Shown: positions 37,553-48,307, numbered from the stretch's first letter. The stretch: DNA of 64,000 bases from Desulforapulum autotrophicum HRM2 (GCF_000020365.1 NC_012108.1:3162001-3226000); one strand, 5' to 3'. Notes: generated from the sequence alone by a model not told the origin. Numbers and translations are program-made.

Positions 37553-38448
37553 TTTGACACCTTTCTTTCCTGTTTGACAGGCCTGTTTAAAAGGGGGTGA
37601 CCCATCTGTTCACGCTGGGCCACATACGCATTTGAGCAGGCCCGGGCGATCTTTCTGATTCTGCCGATATACCCTGTTCGTTCGGTTACGCTGATGGCAC
37701 CCCTTGCATCAAGGAGGTTGAAGGTGTGGGAACACTTCAAACCAAATTCATAGGCCGGCAGGACCAGTCCCTTTTCAATAATGCGAAGGGCCTCGGACTC
37801 GTACTTGTTGAAGAAATCAAACAGCATGTCCGTGTCCGCCACTTCAAAGTTATAGGTGGATTGCTCTACCTCCTGCTGGTGGTAGACATCCCCGTAGGTA
37901 ATGGTATCGTTCCACTTGAGGTCATACACGGAATCAACCCCCTGGAGATACATGCACAGCCGTTCAAGGCCATAGGTGATCTCAACGGAGACCGGTTTAA
38001 GCTCAATGCTGCCCGCCATCTGGAAATAGGTGAACTGAGTCACCTCCATGCCGTCCAGCCAGACCTCCCAACCAAGGCCTGAGGCGCCAAGGGTCGGAGA
38101 TTCCCAGTCGTCCTCCACAAAGCGGATGTCGTGGTCCAAGGGATCAATACCAAGTTTTTTAAGGCTCTCGATATAGAGGGCCTGGATGTTTGACGGAGAC
38201 GGCTTAATGATCACCTGATACTGATAATAGTGCTGAAGCCGGTTGGGGTTCTCACCGTAACGACCGTCCGTGGGCCGCCTTGAAGGCTGGACATAGGCCA
38301 CCTTCCAGGGCTCCGGCCCCAGGGCCTTCAATAAAGTGGTGGGATGAAAAGTTCCGGCACCCACCTCCGTGTCATAGGACTGAATGAGGACACACCCCTT
38401 TTCGGCCCAGAAGTTGTTCAAAGTCAAAATAACGTCTTGAAAATTCAT
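37549..38448 (-). CDS. glyQ: Glycyl-tRNA synthetase alpha subunit
   Basis: The catalytic subunit that activates glycine. It starts [35 protein letters not shown] in family style, split here as [13 protein letters not shown] and [26 protein letters not shown] and [19 protein letters not shown] follow. It is 299 aa. It follows the GHMP kinase gene by 17 bases and overlaps glyS. Confidence 0.98.
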   Translation of the reverse strand: MNFQDVILTLNNFWAEKGCVLIQSYDTEVGAGTFHPTTLLKALGPEPWKVAYVQPSRRPTDGRYGENPNRLQHYYQYQVIIKPSPSNIQALYIESLKKLGIDPLDHDIRFVEDDWESPTLGASGLGWEVWLDGMEVTQFTYFQMAGSIELKPVSVEITYGLERLCMYLQGVDSVYDLKWNDTITYGDVYHQQEVEQSTYNFEVADTDMLFDFFNKYESEALRIIEKGLVLPAYEFGLKCSHTFNLLDARGAISVTERTGYIGRIRKIARACSNAYVAQREQMGHPLLNRPVKQERKVSK

Positions 38449-38465
38449 TGTTAATCTCTCACTTT

Positions 38466-39503
38466 TTAGCTGATTATAATTCCAATGGGATCAATCTTTG
38501 TCTTTAACAGGCCGGCCTCTGGATCATGCGCCAGGATCGAAAGCCAGTCAGCCTTCAGGTCTGCAATGTGGTTTTTGCCGCCAAGGGCCCAGATGCACCC
38601 ACCACCACCGGCACCGGTAAACCTTGCGCCGCATGCGTTTGTTTCGGCCCGCTCAAACAGCTTCATGCCGGTGGGATCGAGGACATCCGGCGTCATTTCA
38701 AGCCTCAGGCGAGTCTCCTGGTTCATCAACTGACCTGCAAGGGCGTAATCCCCGGCCACAAGGGCTGCGGCAAACGCCTCGGTCAGCCGGGCAATCTGTT
38801 TCCAGACCTTGCGATGGCGACCGGCAAGAAAGCCGTCCACCCAGCGGCGGTTAATATCCCTGGACTCGTGGGGATTGCCGCAATAGGCCACCAGCAAATG
38901 GGGGTCAAGGGCGCCTTCACCACCCATGGGAACAAGGGCTTTTTTCACAAACAAGGACCCGTCCTGGACAAACCGCCAGGACCACTGGTTCACCCCGCCA
39001 AAAGCTGCGGCAAGCTGATCCTGGGACCCGCAGGGAACACCTGCCACACTCGATTCAAGGCAATGGGCCGCCATGGCGATGGAACCCGGATCAATGGAGC
39101 GCCCAAGTACCCGGTGAAAGGCGGCGATAATGGCAACAGCTGCGGCGGATGATCCACCAAGGGCACTTCTTGGAGGCGAGGCAGAGTTGATCTGAATGTG
39201 AACCCCCTGGGCATTGAAAAAAGCGGCACAGGCAAACATCAGTCCCATGGGATGATTAAACGGTGCTGCATCTGCTTCAAACTCGGCACTGTCAAACCCC
39301 CTGGAAGAGATCCGTATGCGTCCCTGTCTCCAGGGGGAAAGGGTAACAGACGTCCTGAGATCAAGGGCCAGGTTCACGGTGGAGGGGTTATACTGATTGA
39401 GGGGCAGGTAAAAGGTGGCAAGATCAAGGGTGCCGCCAAAATCAATCCGGCAGGGAACACTCGCCCTTACCTCTTGTTGTTCAAGTTGCTGCTGATAGTT
39501 CAT
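38466..39503 (-). CDS. GHMP-family small-molecule kinase
   Basis: An ATP-dependent kinase of the galactokinase/homoserine kinase/mevalonate kinase superfamily. [17 protein letters not shown] is motif 1, [16 protein letters not shown] is the phosphate-binding motif 2 and [13 protein letters not shown] is motif 3. The substrate is not clear; the RIDFGG start resembles heptose or sugar kinases. It is 345 aa and lies between recO (four-base overlap) and glyQ, where its role is not suggested by neighbours. Confidence 0.85.
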   Translation of the reverse strand: MNYQQQLEQQEVRASVPCRIDFGGTLDLATFYLPLNQYNPSTVNLALDLRTSVTLSPWRQGRIRISSRGFDSAEFEADAAPFNHPMGLMFACAAFFNAQGVHIQINSASPPRSALGGSSAAAVAIIAAFHRVLGRSIDPGSIAMAAHCLESSVAGVPCGSQDQLAAAFGGVNQWSWRFVQDGSLFVKKALVPMGGEGALDPHLLVAYCGNPHESRDINRRWVDGFLAGRHRKVWKQIARLTEAFAAALVAGDYALAGQLMNQETRLRLEMTPDVLDPTGMKLFERAETNACGARFTGAGGGGCIWALGGKNHIADLKADWLSILAHDPEAGLLKTKIDPIGIIIS

Positions 39504-40276
39504 CCGGCCTCCCTGATTCTGCGTAAAAAAGTAAGACTGTTGACCTCCCGACCAAGGTGGCAGGGAATAAACGACTCAAGCAGACGCTCACCTTCCCTGA
39601 CGGCGCAGGGGGAGAACCGAATCCGATCGGCCCGGCGCAGATCCGTGTTGTTGATCCAGGACAGCTGCTTCAAGGTCCCCTTGGTAACAGTAATGCCATG
39701 GCGAACCGCCCCCTTTGCACATCGATCACAGACCAGGCATCCCTGGGCAAAATCAAAGATGATTCGATGTTGTGCCATTCCATCCAGGGGGGTTGAACAG
39801 GTCCCGCATGAGGTAAGATCTGGACAGAGACCCGACAGGTTCATGAACCGAATCTGGAACAGGAGACTTAAGATCTCCTTGTCCATGGTATCTGCATCAA
39901 GGGCCTGGAGCACAAAAAAGAGCAGTTCATAAAGTTCTCCCTGCTTTTTACCCTCCTCAATGGAAGAATTGATCAGTTCAAGCCAGTAGCAGGCGTACCC
40001 GGTTTTAACAGTATGGGTTCTTATTTTTGCAAAGGGATAGCTCAGATCTACGGCATTGAGCAGGGGCAGGGCATTTTTCCGCCTGGGCCAGGTACACTCA
40101 AGGTTCATAACGGAAAAGGGTTCCAGGGCACCGGCAAACCGTTTAACACTTTTTTTGGCATTCTTGGCAATCACGGAGACCCTGCCCATGGCCGTGGTAA
40201 AAAAAGTCACAATCAGATCGTTATCCCCATACTCGATCCGTTTGAGCACAATGCCGTCTGTGGAAAAACCGGACAT
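39500..40276 (-). CDS. recO: DNA repair protein RecO
   Basis: Loads RecA on SSB-coated DNA in the RecFOR pathway. The N-terminal OB fold (about 1-80) starts GFSTDGIVLKRIEYGDNDLIV in the usual way. A helical C-terminal part has four cysteines in CPDLTSCGTC and CLVCDRC that should bind zinc. It is 258 aa, normal size. It overlaps the GHMP kinase and lies five bases after mgtE. Confidence 0.93.
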   Translation of the reverse strand: MSGFSTDGIVLKRIEYGDNDLIVTFFTTAMGRVSVIAKNAKKSVKRFAGALEPFSVMNLECTWPRRKNALPLLNAVDLSYPFAKIRTHTVKTGYACYWLELINSSIEEGKKQGELYELLFFVLQALDADTMDKEILSLLFQIRFMNLSGLCPDLTSCGTCSTPLDGMAQHRIIFDFAQGCLVCDRCAKGAVRHGITVTKGTLKQLSWINNTDLRRADRIRFSPCAVREGERLLESFIPCHLGREVNSLTFLRRIREAG

Positions 40277-40281
40277 GGGTT

Positions 40282-41646
40282 CTAAATCCCGAGCAGCAGG
40301 GTTGCAATCATGAAGTAGCAGTACACACTGACGATATCCACGGAAGTGGTGACAAAGGGCCCCGTTGCAACGGCAGGGTCAATGTTTGCCTTTTCAAACA
40401 GCATGGGAACCAGGGATCCCACAAGGGCCGCAACCGTCATGGATACGAGCACGGCAAGTCCCACGGCAAAGGCAAGCTCCAGGGAAAGGAGTTCGGTGTG
40501 AAATCTGACCTGGGCAACAATACCGATGAACACTCCGTAAACAATCCCAAGGATCAGCCCGATGGTCAGCTCTTTGAATACCACAGACCACAGATCCCGG
40601 GTGTTGATCTTGCCCGTTGCAAGTCCTCGAACCACGATGGTCGAGGACTGGGTGCCGATATTACCGCCCATGCCCATGATCACCGGGATAAAGGCGGCAA
40701 GATAGGTGAATTTAGCAAGGCTCTCCTGGAATCCGCCAATAATGAAAAAGGCGCCTATGCCTCCAAGAAAACTGGTAAAAAGCCAGGGAAGGCGAATCCT
40801 TGTTCCCCTGAGGACCGTCTGGGTCTCGATGTAATCCTCACCCACACCGGCCATCTTGAGAATGTCTCCGGTGGCCTCTTCGCTGATGATGTCAATGACA
40901 TCATCCACGGTGACAATACCCACGAGCCGGTTGTCGTTGTCCACTACCGGAACGGCAAGATAATCATACCTTGCCACAAGCTTTGCAACATCCTCACTGT
41001 CCGTGTAAGTCTTGACCGACACAATATCCTTGGCCATGAACTCCTTCAAAGGCCGATCCGGCTGAACAACCACAAGCTGACGGAGGGAACTGACCCCCAC
41101 GAGCCTGCCGTACTCATCGATCACATAGACATAAAAGGGCATCTCAACATCGAGGAACTCGTTCTGAAGGGCTGCAATAACATCCTTTGCGCAGGTATCT
41201 TCCTTAAGGGCAATAAAATCCGGCATCATGATGCTGCCGGCCGTATCCTCCCCATAGCTCATGAGGTGCTCGACCTCCAGGGAGTCCTCTTTTTTCATCT
41301 TCTGGAGAATCTCGTCGGCCATACCCTCGTCAAGCCAGCCTAGAAGTTCAGCTGCATCATCGGCCGGCATCTGTTCAAATACCTGGACCAGGTCATCAAT
41401 GGCAATCACCTTCACAAAATCAAGAAAGGTGTTCTCTTCAAGTTCCGACAGGAGAACGACCTTTTTATCAATATCCTTGATCATATGAAAAAGGGTGTTC
41501 ATGCCTGTCGGCGACAACTCTCTGAAAACAATGGAAAGGTCAGCCGCATGGGTCTTTCGGACGATATTTTGCAGGGATTTTGTGGCCCCACGCCTCAAGA
41601 GTCGTTTAATGCTCTCCACCAGTATTTCAATACGGTCCCTGGTCAT
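40282..41646 (-). CDS. mgtE: Magnesium transporter MgtE
   Basis: A homodimeric magnesium channel gated by intracellular magnesium. The N-terminal helical domain (about 20-130) is followed by two CBS domains (about 135-255) and five membrane helices (about 285-454). The pore and metal region GMGGNIGTQSSTIVVRGLA and the late FVTTSVDIVS are present. It is 454 aa. It sits between a SurA chaperone and recO; no magnesium riboswitch is visible upstream. Confidence 0.96.
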   Translation of the reverse strand: MTRDRIEILVESIKRLLRRGATKSLQNIVRKTHAADLSIVFRELSPTGMNTLFHMIKDIDKKVVLLSELEENTFLDFVKVIAIDDLVQVFEQMPADDAAELLGWLDEGMADEILQKMKKEDSLEVEHLMSYGEDTAGSIMMPDFIALKEDTCAKDVIAALQNEFLDVEMPFYVYVIDEYGRLVGVSSLRQLVVVQPDRPLKEFMAKDIVSVKTYTDSEDVAKLVARYDYLAVPVVDNDNRLVGIVTVDDVIDIISEEATGDILKMAGVGEDYIETQTVLRGTRIRLPWLFTSFLGGIGAFFIIGGFQESLAKFTYLAAFIPVIMGMGGNIGTQSSTIVVRGLATGKINTRDLWSVVFKELTIGLILGIVYGVFIGIVAQVRFHTELLSLELAFAVGLAVLVSMTVAALVGSLVPMLFEKANIDPAVATGPFVTTSVDIVSVYCYFMIATLLLGI

Positions 41647-41674
41647 TTTCTTCTCCCCCTTGCGAGCATGAACA

Positions 41675-42619
41675 TCAAAGCATTGTTTTAATGAGGGATT
41701 TTTCCCTCAGGGATTCAAGCCATGAGTTGAATTTTTTTTCGACAATACTGTCGTAGAGCTTTTTCTGAATCTCATCCTTTACCTCATCAAGGGCATTGCC
41801 CTTGGATTCAACAATCTCGTCAAGGAAAAAGATTTGAAATCCCTGGTCCGTGGGAATCACATTTGTGTATTGGCCCGGTTCAAGTTTGCCGATGGCGACC
41901 TTTAACTGATCCGAAAGGGTATCCAGGGCAAAGCTTCCAAGGGCACCACCTTCTGCGGCATTGGGTGCTTTGGAAAGCTCCCCGGCAAGGGCCTTGAAAT
42001 CCTCACCCGTTTCAAGGCGATTCCAGACGGTCTCAGCGGTACTCTCGTCGGACACAAGGATATTTGAAAGCCGGAACTTCCTGACCCCGGCATACTCTGC
42101 CTGATGTTCGGCATAATAGGCGGCAATATCCTTGTCCGTCACGATCACCTTTGACTTGACGCTATAGTTGATCAGTTTGGGCCTCATGATCTCCAGGCGC
42201 ATCTTTTCCCGGTAATCGGCAAAGGTCATGCCATCCTTTTCAAGGGCAGTTTCAAGGTCTTCCTGGGTCATCAACTGGGCCTGTTTCAGCCTTTCGATGG
42301 CAGCGTCAATCTCCTTGTCCGTCACAGTAATATTAAATTTTTTAACCTCCTGATCCGTCAGCTTTCTATCGACCATACGGCTTAACATATCTGTCCTGAG
42401 CTTGAACAGAATCTTCTCCTTCTTATCCCCGGTATAACCAGCAGAATCAATTTTATCAATATAAGGCCGAAGGGCCGTGTTCAGCTCGGTAAGGGTGATG
42501 ATATCCTCGTTGACAATGGCCACAATTCGATCAACAATTTCGGCATATACATTTCCGCACAGGGTAAAAAGAGTAAAGACACCGATTGCCAGTCCAAAAT
42601 TGATTTTTCTCGTTATCAA
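41675..42619 (-). CDS. surA: SurA-like periplasmic chaperone / peptidyl-prolyl isomerase
   Basis: Helps outer-membrane proteins fold. A signal peptide (about 1-26, ending in VYA) precedes the SurA N-terminal domain (starting EIVDRIVAIVNEDIITLTEL). A single parvulin-type domain (about 180-275, KFRLSNILVS to GSFALDTLSDQLKVAI) follows, and then a helical tail. True SurA often has two isomerase domains, so this is the short form. The start is a TTG at 42619 with AAAGGGG about nine bases upstream. It follows a SurA_N-only gene by three bases. Confidence 0.88.
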   Translation of the reverse strand: MITRKINFGLAIGVFTLFTLCGNVYAEIVDRIVAIVNEDIITLTELNTALRPYIDKIDSAGYTGDKKEKILFKLRTDMLSRMVDRKLTDQEVKKFNITVTDKEIDAAIERLKQAQLMTQEDLETALEKDGMTFADYREKMRLEIMRPKLINYSVKSKVIVTDKDIAAYYAEHQAEYAGVRKFRLSNILVSDESTAETVWNRLETGEDFKALAGELSKAPNAAEGGALGSFALDTLSDQLKVAIGKLEPGQYTNVIPTDQGFQIFFLDEIVESKGNALDEVKDEIQKKLYDSIVEKKFNSWLESLREKSLIKTML

Positions 42620-42622
42620 AGG

Positions 42623-43300
42623 TTAGTCCCCTTTATCAGCTTTCATGGTTTTTAAATAACGGTCAATTTTCACCCGGTTAATGGAAACCGGATAAATCTT
42701 TTCCAGGTTTTCGATCCAGCCGGGATAAGCGGTTTCAGCCTTTTCCATGCGAATCTTATTTACAAGCTCAGCCTCATCCGGCATCTCTTCAGTGCTGTTT
42801 TTCAAATCATTATAACAGGCAATCATCTCCCGGGGCGTTATTTCTATATTCTGTCTTAAATCCTTGTCGATCAAACGATCAAACAGCAGGCTCAGTTTCA
42901 GTCTATGACGCCAGAACCTATGGGAGACGGCATTTTCAACGAGCAACTTTTCAAATGAATCCTCTGGATAATCCTGTCTGAACGCCTCCTCGTTTGCCTT
43001 TAATTCCTGATCGGTCACATAAATGCCCCTGTCCCGGGCTGCACGCCTGAGCACAAGTTCCTCTGAAAGCTGATCCACAAGCTCAATGACAAGGGTGTTA
43101 TATTCGTTCGGATTCTTCTGAATGCCATAGGGATAAGCCGCCCGCTTGAGTTCCAGTTCTTCGCTGAATTCCCTGTCCGTGATGACAAGATCCCCGGATT
43201 TCAGAAGATAGGTCCCGGTTTTGTCCGGCACATCCTCACCATGCGGACACCAGGGTATCAGACACGACAAAACAACAATCAGGAAAAAAACGACTCTCAT
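42623..43300 (-). CDS. SurA N-domain-like exported protein without isomerase domain
   Basis: A 225-aa exported protein, signal peptide about 1-20. The remainder resembles the helical SurA/trigger-factor-like chaperone fold (VITDREFSEELELKRAAY, VDQLSEELVLRRAARDRGIYVTDQEL), but no parvulin domain follows. It may be a dedicated partner of the downstream SurA. The last base lies three bases from surA, so both are probably one transcript. It is about 200 bases after mfd; that gap shows nothing I recognise. Confidence 0.75.
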   Translation of the reverse strand: MRVVFFLIVVLSCLIPWCPHGEDVPDKTGTYLLKSGDLVITDREFSEELELKRAAYPYGIQKNPNEYNTLVIELVDQLSEELVLRRAARDRGIYVTDQELKANEEAFRQDYPEDSFEKLLVENAVSHRFWRHRLKLSLLFDRLIDKDLRQNIEITPREMIACYNDLKNSTEEMPDEAELVNKIRMEKAETAYPGWIENLEKIYPVSINRVKIDRYLKTMKADKGD

Positions 43301-43498
43301 TGATCGGCCACGGGTTTACCCCCCTCCTTGCCACAGCTTCAAGACTCTTGCTTTGCATAAATCATGAATTGTTACCACGCAATGCGCCGGTTTTCAAGAA
43401 GATTCTGGGGCAAGGTAAGGCCAACACAGATAACAAACAAGGGGTTGGCATGACCGTAAATGCCCCCAAGGGCCTTCACCGGGCCGTCAGAGAAAGGG

Positions 43499-46400
43499 TC
43501 ATGGATTCACAAGGGGGGCAATGACCTGAAGGATTTTTTTGGCCTCTCCAAGGGCCCGGGTAACGGGTTTAAACTTCCCGCCGATTGAAAATCGAAGCGT
43601 ATTTTCGGCTGTAAATTCATGGGCGGCATTGATCATTGAAACACCACCGGCAAGGGCCTGGGGCCGTCGCTGGTGAACGGCTGAAAACACAAGGGTCAAA
43701 GAGGTGTTGGTCAGGTCGAGTTTCTTGACACCGGCTTTGACGCACAGCACCCTGAGCATGATCTTCAACAGCATGTTACCCGCCTCTTCCGGAAGCTTAC
43801 CAAACCGGTCCACAAGCTCCTGCTGCATGGCGGCAACCTCCTTTACCGTGGTCATCTGGGACAGCCGCCGATAGATGGTCAAACGCTGCTCAATGGACTG
43901 GACATACTCGTCGGAAATAAAGGTGGACAGGGTCACATTAATCTCAGGCTCCAGGGGATCGGTCAGCGGCTGACCCTTGAGATCGGCCACAGCCTCATCC
44001 AGAAGTTTTAAAAACATGTCATATCCCACGGCCGCCACATGGCCGGACTGGGAGCCTCCAAGGGCGGAGCCCGCCCCCCTGATCTGGAGATCCTTCATGG
44101 CGATCTGAAAGCCAGACCCAAGGTCCCTGTGCTCCATGAGGGCCGCAAGCCGCTTCTGGGCATCCCGTGTCAGGCGGTGCTCTTCGGGTACAAACAGATA
44201 GGCATAGGCCTGTTCCTCTCCCCTGCCGATCCGTCCCCTGAGCTGGTAGATCTGGGCGAGACCAAACATGTCGGCCCGATTAATGATCATGGTGTTGGCC
44301 GACGGAATATCAAGCCCTGATTCAACAATGGTGGTGCAGACCAGCATATCGATTTCACGGTTGATAAACTGAAGCATGGCCTTTTCAAGACTGGCCTCAT
44401 TCAATCGCCCGTGGGCCACAGCGATTCTCACCTCAGGCACAAGTTTCTTGAGATTTTCCGCTGTCTTAAAAATGGTCTTGATGTTGTTGTGAATAAAAAA
44501 GATCTGCCCGCCGCGCTCAAGCTCCTTTTGGATGGCACCTGCGGCAATGGCGTCATCATATTCAGAGATGTACGAAACAATGGGCTGCCGGTCAACGGGG
44601 GGGGTGGAAATAATGCTGATATCCCGCATGCCCGTCAGGGACATGTGCAGGGTCCTGGGGATGGGGGTTGCCGTCAGGGCAAGCACATCCACGGAGCTAC
44701 GTCGTTTTTTAAGGGCCTCCTTGTGTTTGACCCCAAACCGCTGCTCTTCATCGATCACAAGCAGTCCAAGGGATTTAAAGGCAATATCTTTTTGCAGCAG
44801 CCGATGGGTCCCAATCACAACATCAAGCTTTCCCTGTTCAAGGTCCTTGACAATCTTGGCCTGCTCACCCTTGGTCCTGAACCTTGAAAGGCTCTCAACG
44901 GTTATGGGATAGTTGCCAAAGCGTTCCCGGAACGTATGAACATGCTGCTCGGCAAGGATGGTTGTGGGAACGACAATGGCCACCTGCTTTCCATCGGTCA
45001 CCGCCTTGAACGTGGCACGGATGGCCACCTCGGTCTTCCCATACCCCACATCCCCGCACACCAGGCGGTCCATGGGCCGTTCCGATTCCATATCAACCAG
45101 GACATCATCAATGGCCTTGAGCTGGTCCGGAGTTTCCTCAAAGGGAAAGCTTGCCTCAAAATCGTTGAAAAAATGGTCCGGCCGGCTAAAGGCAAATCCC
45201 TTAGCCACCCGCCGCTCGGCATAGAGCTTTAACAGCTCGCCCGCCATCTTTTCCACCTCTTTTTTGGCCTTTGCCCTGGATTTCTGCCAGGTCTTTCCGC
45301 CGATCTTGTCAAGAATCGGTGAGTAGCCGTCCACGCCGATATACTTTTCAACCATCTCCATGCGATCAACCGGCAGGTAGAGACGGTCGTCATCCCGGAA
45401 CGAAATGAGAATAAAATCGCCTGAGATCCCCTCTAACTTAAGAGTCACAAGGCCCTCATACCTTCCCAGGCCATGCTCAAGGTGGACCACGATATCACCT
45501 TCCTTGAGCTCCTCAGGTGTGATGAACTGGGACTTTGCCCGCTTGGTTCCCCCAGCACTTCTGCGTCTTTTTGCTCCGAAAATTTCCTGGTTTGTAACAA
45601 GGGCAATCCCCTGCTCAGGGAAAACAAACCCCCTTGTCAAATTTCCGGAAGCATACCCCGGGATGCAGTAAATACCCGGCTTCTGGTTTTCCACCTCTTC
45701 AAACCCCTTTAAAAAGGTGGGCTCGACCCCATAGGGCCTTAAAATGGCGACCAGCCGCTGGGACTGGGTCGTGCTCGAACAGACGGCAACGGCCCTGGAA
45801 CCATCATTTTTCTTGTCAAGGAACCAGTCGGCCAGGGGTTGAAACAGGGCTTCGGTTTTCCCCTCTCCCTTGAGGGTGGAGGAGAGGAAGGTGTTGTCGG
45901 ATATGTCAAACGAAAACGCCGCGCTGTCAGTCTCCCGGCGGTCCATGGTCAGACGCTTGAAGCAGACCGGCTTTTTTTCAAACAGCCTTGACTTGACCTG
46001 GGACCATTCAATATAAAGGGACTCAGGGGTAACCGACAGCCGATTTTCGGCAAGGGCGCTGGTATAATTCTGTCTGGCCTTTTGTTCAAACGCAGTTGCA
46101 CCAGCCTCGATGTCCAGGGGATTTTCAAGCAAAAAAAGGGCGTGGTCTGGTACATAGTCCATAAAGCTGTCAAGCTCGGGATAAACAATGGAGAGCATGC
46201 CCTCCATGCCGGGAAATCGCCCCTCCTCCCGGATTTTGTCCACATGGCCTCGAATCACGACAGGATCTACCCCGGCATCGGCCCCGGCCTTTCTCAGGCG
46301 TCCCAGGATTTCGGGAAGCTCAGCAGGATCAATCACCGCCTCATTGGCGGGAACGATCTCAATCTCCTGGATGTCTTTTATCCCCCTCTGGGTAATGGGA

Positions 46401-47011
46401 GAAAAAAAACGCAGGGACTCCACATAATCGCCAAAAAGCTCAATACGCACAGGAAAAGTGGCTGAGGGAGAAAAGACATCAAGAATTCCACCCCGAACCG
46501 AGTAGTCACCGGGCTCCTCAACAAGGGAGGTTCTAATATACCCTCCGGCATTGAGCCGTGCCACCAGAAGATCCCGATCAATCTCTTCATTGTTGATCAC
46601 CAGATCTGCTGCATCGGCAAGGCGCTTTCGGGGAATCATCTTAAGGAGCAGGGTATCCACATGGGTCACAATAAGGTGGTGCTCACGCCTTGAAAGCAGT
46701 TTGTAAAGGGCTGCAATTCTTTTTGATGCGGTTTCGCTGTGGAACGAGAGGGCCTTGAACGGCAGGATATTATAACCAGGAAAATAGATCACCCGCCGCT
46801 TACCCTTGGGCAGATAGAATTCGAGCTCATCCATGAACGCCATGGCTCTTTTTCTATCTGGAAGAACAACGACCAGGGAGCAATCGTTGCTTGCAAACAA
46901 TTTTGCTGTGATATAAGCTGATCCTGAGCCGTGGACTCCGGTCAGGTCTATGCTTGTATCTCGTTTGGCTATGGTATCAAGTAGTTGTTTTATCATTGGC
47001 AGGCAAGTCAC
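43499..47011 (-). CDS. mfd: Transcription-repair coupling factor
   Basis: Removes RNA polymerase stalled at DNA damage and recruits UvrA. UvrB-like domains lie at the N-terminus, followed by the RNA-polymerase-interacting domain (EGDIVVHLEHGLGRYEGL). The translocase core has Walker A GDVGYGKTEVAIRA, the DEEQ box (VIDEEQRFGVKHKE) and LTATPIPRTLHMSL. A C-terminal TRCF domain closes it. The full frame of 1170 aa begins with a GTG at 47011; an ATG at 46996 gives 1165 aa and is as likely. Neither has a strong ribosome site. Confidence 0.97.
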   Translation of the reverse strand: MTCLPMIKQLLDTIAKRDTSIDLTGVHGSGSAYITAKLFASNDCSLVVVLPDRKRAMAFMDELEFYLPKGKRRVIYFPGYNILPFKALSFHSETASKRIAALYKLLSRREHHLIVTHVDTLLLKMIPRKRLADAADLVINNEEIDRDLLVARLNAGGYIRTSLVEEPGDYSVRGGILDVFSPSATFPVRIELFGDYVESLRFFSPITQRGIKDIQEIEIVPANEAVIDPAELPEILGRLRKAGADAGVDPVVIRGHVDKIREEGRFPGMEGMLSIVYPELDSFMDYVPDHALFLLENPLDIEAGATAFEQKARQNYTSALAENRLSVTPESLYIEWSQVKSRLFEKKPVCFKRLTMDRRETDSAAFSFDISDNTFLSSTLKGEGKTEALFQPLADWFLDKKNDGSRAVAVCSSTTQSQRLVAILRPYGVEPTFLKGFEEVENQKPGIYCIPGYASGNLTRGFVFPEQGIALVTNQEIFGAKRRRSAGGTKRAKSQFITPEELKEGDIVVHLEHGLGRYEGLVTLKLEGISGDFILISFRDDDRLYLPVDRMEMVEKYIGVDGYSPILDKIGGKTWQKSRAKAKKEVEKMAGELLKLYAERRVAKGFAFSRPDHFFNDFEASFPFEETPDQLKAIDDVLVDMESERPMDRLVCGDVGYGKTEVAIRATFKAVTDGKQVAIVVPTTILAEQHVHTFRERFGNYPITVESLSRFRTKGEQAKIVKDLEQGKLDVVIGTHRLLQKDIAFKSLGLLVIDEEQRFGVKHKEALKKRRSSVDVLALTATPIPRTLHMSLTGMRDISIISTPPVDRQPIVSYISEYDDAIAAGAIQKELERGGQIFFIHNNIKTIFKTAENLKKLVPEVRIAVAHGRLNEASLEKAMLQFINREIDMLVCTTIVESGLDIPSANTMIINRADMFGLAQIYQLRGRIGRGEEQAYAYLFVPEEHRLTRDAQKRLAALMEHRDLGSGFQIAMKDLQIRGAGSALGGSQSGHVAAVGYDMFLKLLDEAVADLKGQPLTDPLEPEINVTLSTFISDEYVQSIEQRLTIYRRLSQMTTVKEVAAMQQELVDRFGKLPEEAGNMLLKIMLRVLCVKAGVKKLDLTNTSLTLVFSAVHQRRPQALAGGVSMINAAHEFTAENTLRFSIGGKFKPVTRALGEAKKILQVIAPLVNP

Positions 47012-47074
47012 TCTTATTCAACAAATTCAAATATTTTTATATGGAGACTAAACAGGTGTCAAGGAGAAAAAGCG

Positions 47075-48025
47075 ATGGATAGGGTAAAGAAGGTGGCGCT
47101 GGTGCTTGGCAGCGGATCTTCCAGGGGGTGGGCACATATCGGAGCCATTGAGGCCCTCCTGGAAGAAAAAATACCCATTGATTTCATTGTCGGATGCAGC
47201 GTGGGCTCCTATATAGCAGCCATCTATGCCGGCAACGGCCTTCAAAACCTCAAAGAATTTGTCCTGAGCATGGACGGCAAAAAAATGTTCTCGTACTTTG
47301 ATATTGTGGTTCCCCATTCCGGCCTTTTAAACGGAACCAAAAAGCTCAAAGAACTCTTTTCCATGCACACCAGCGCCACCCTTTTTTCAGACCTTTTCAT
47401 CCCCGTGATGATGGTTGCAACAGATATTGACACCGGAGACAAGGTGGTATTAAAATCCGGAGAATTAATGGAGGCCCTGCGGGCCACCATGTCCTATCCA
47501 GGCCTGTTCGCTCCGGTTCGGATCAAGGACCGATGGCTTGTGGATGGCGGCCTTGTGGATCCTATCCCCGTTGGCATCGCAAGGGCCACTGAAGCCGACA
47601 TCGTTATTGCCGTCGATCTGAACAGCGGCGTTGTTTCCCACAATAAAAGCCACTGCCCATCCGAACCAGAAAAACAAAAACCCGAGGAACAAAAAAAGGA
47701 CCTCCCCCAGGCCCCCAGGGGAGAGCTGGCCAGAAAAATCTCGGATTTCTACACAAACGCCGGGACAAGCCTCAAAAAAAAGATGTCCGATTTTCTTGGC
47801 ACGGATCCCACCATGCCAGACATCATGGAAACCCTGACCAACTCCATTGGCATCATGCAGGACAGAATCACACGGATCAACATTGCCGTGGACCCGCCGG
47901 ACATACTGATCCAACCCCGTCTGGGGGCAACAAAAATGATGGATTTTGACCATGTGGCCCATGTCATTGAAGAAGGCTACATCAGCGTAAAGGAAAAAAT
48001 CGAGGATATCAGGGCGCTGCTGTAG
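47075..48025 (+). CDS. Patatin-like phospholipase (RssA type)
   Basis: A cytoplasmic serine hydrolase with a Ser-Asp dyad. The oxyanion stretch LVLGSGSSRGWAHIG, the nucleophile elbow GCSVGS and the DGG box (WLVDGGLVDP) with the catalytic aspartate are all present. A charged proline- and lysine-rich insert (about 195-225) follows. The ATG at 47075 has AAGGAG at 47061-47066, giving 316 aa. The substrate is probably a phospholipid, but is not shown. It is divergent from mfd and followed by tRNA-Thr. Confidence 0.9.
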   Translation: MDRVKKVALVLGSGSSRGWAHIGAIEALLEEKIPIDFIVGCSVGSYIAAIYAGNGLQNLKEFVLSMDGKKMFSYFDIVVPHSGLLNGTKKLKELFSMHTSATLFSDLFIPVMMVATDIDTGDKVVLKSGELMEALRATMSYPGLFAPVRIKDRWLVDGGLVDPIPVGIARATEADIVIAVDLNSGVVSHNKSHCPSEPEKQKPEEQKKDLPQAPRGELARKISDFYTNAGTSLKKKMSDFLGTDPTMPDIMETLTNSIGIMQDRITRINIAVDPPDILIQPRLGATKMMDFDHVAHVIEEGYISVKEKIEDIRALL

Positions 48026-48079
48026 GTTTTACTTGATACCGGGAAAGAACCCTGATATATAGAACAAGTTTTTTTGAGG

Positions 48080-48155
48080 GCCGATGTAACTCAGTTGGTA
48101 GAGTAGCTGATTCGTAATCAGCAAGTCAGCAGTTCGACTCTGCTCATCGGCTCCA
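48080..48155 (+). tRNA. tRNA-Thr (anticodon CGT)
   Basis: A 76-base tRNA with acceptor stem GCCGATG pairing CATCGGC, D-arm ACTCAGTTGGTAGAGT, anticodon loop TTCGTAA (CGT, reading ACG), T-arm with GTTCGACTC, and encoded CCA after the discriminator T. It follows the patatin gene by 54 bases. A long palindrome lies about 150 bases downstream. Confidence 0.97.
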
Positions 48156-48307
48156 TTAAAACTCCCACCATTCAAGCCTTTCAGTGTTTTTTCTGATTTT
48201 TAGTATCTGACCATTTTAGACCCGTTTTACACCCAATATGCACCCACCGTTTTCGTTGTACATTTTCAGACCATTTGCATACCGAAAAAAAATATAGGAC
48301 TGTGGGA

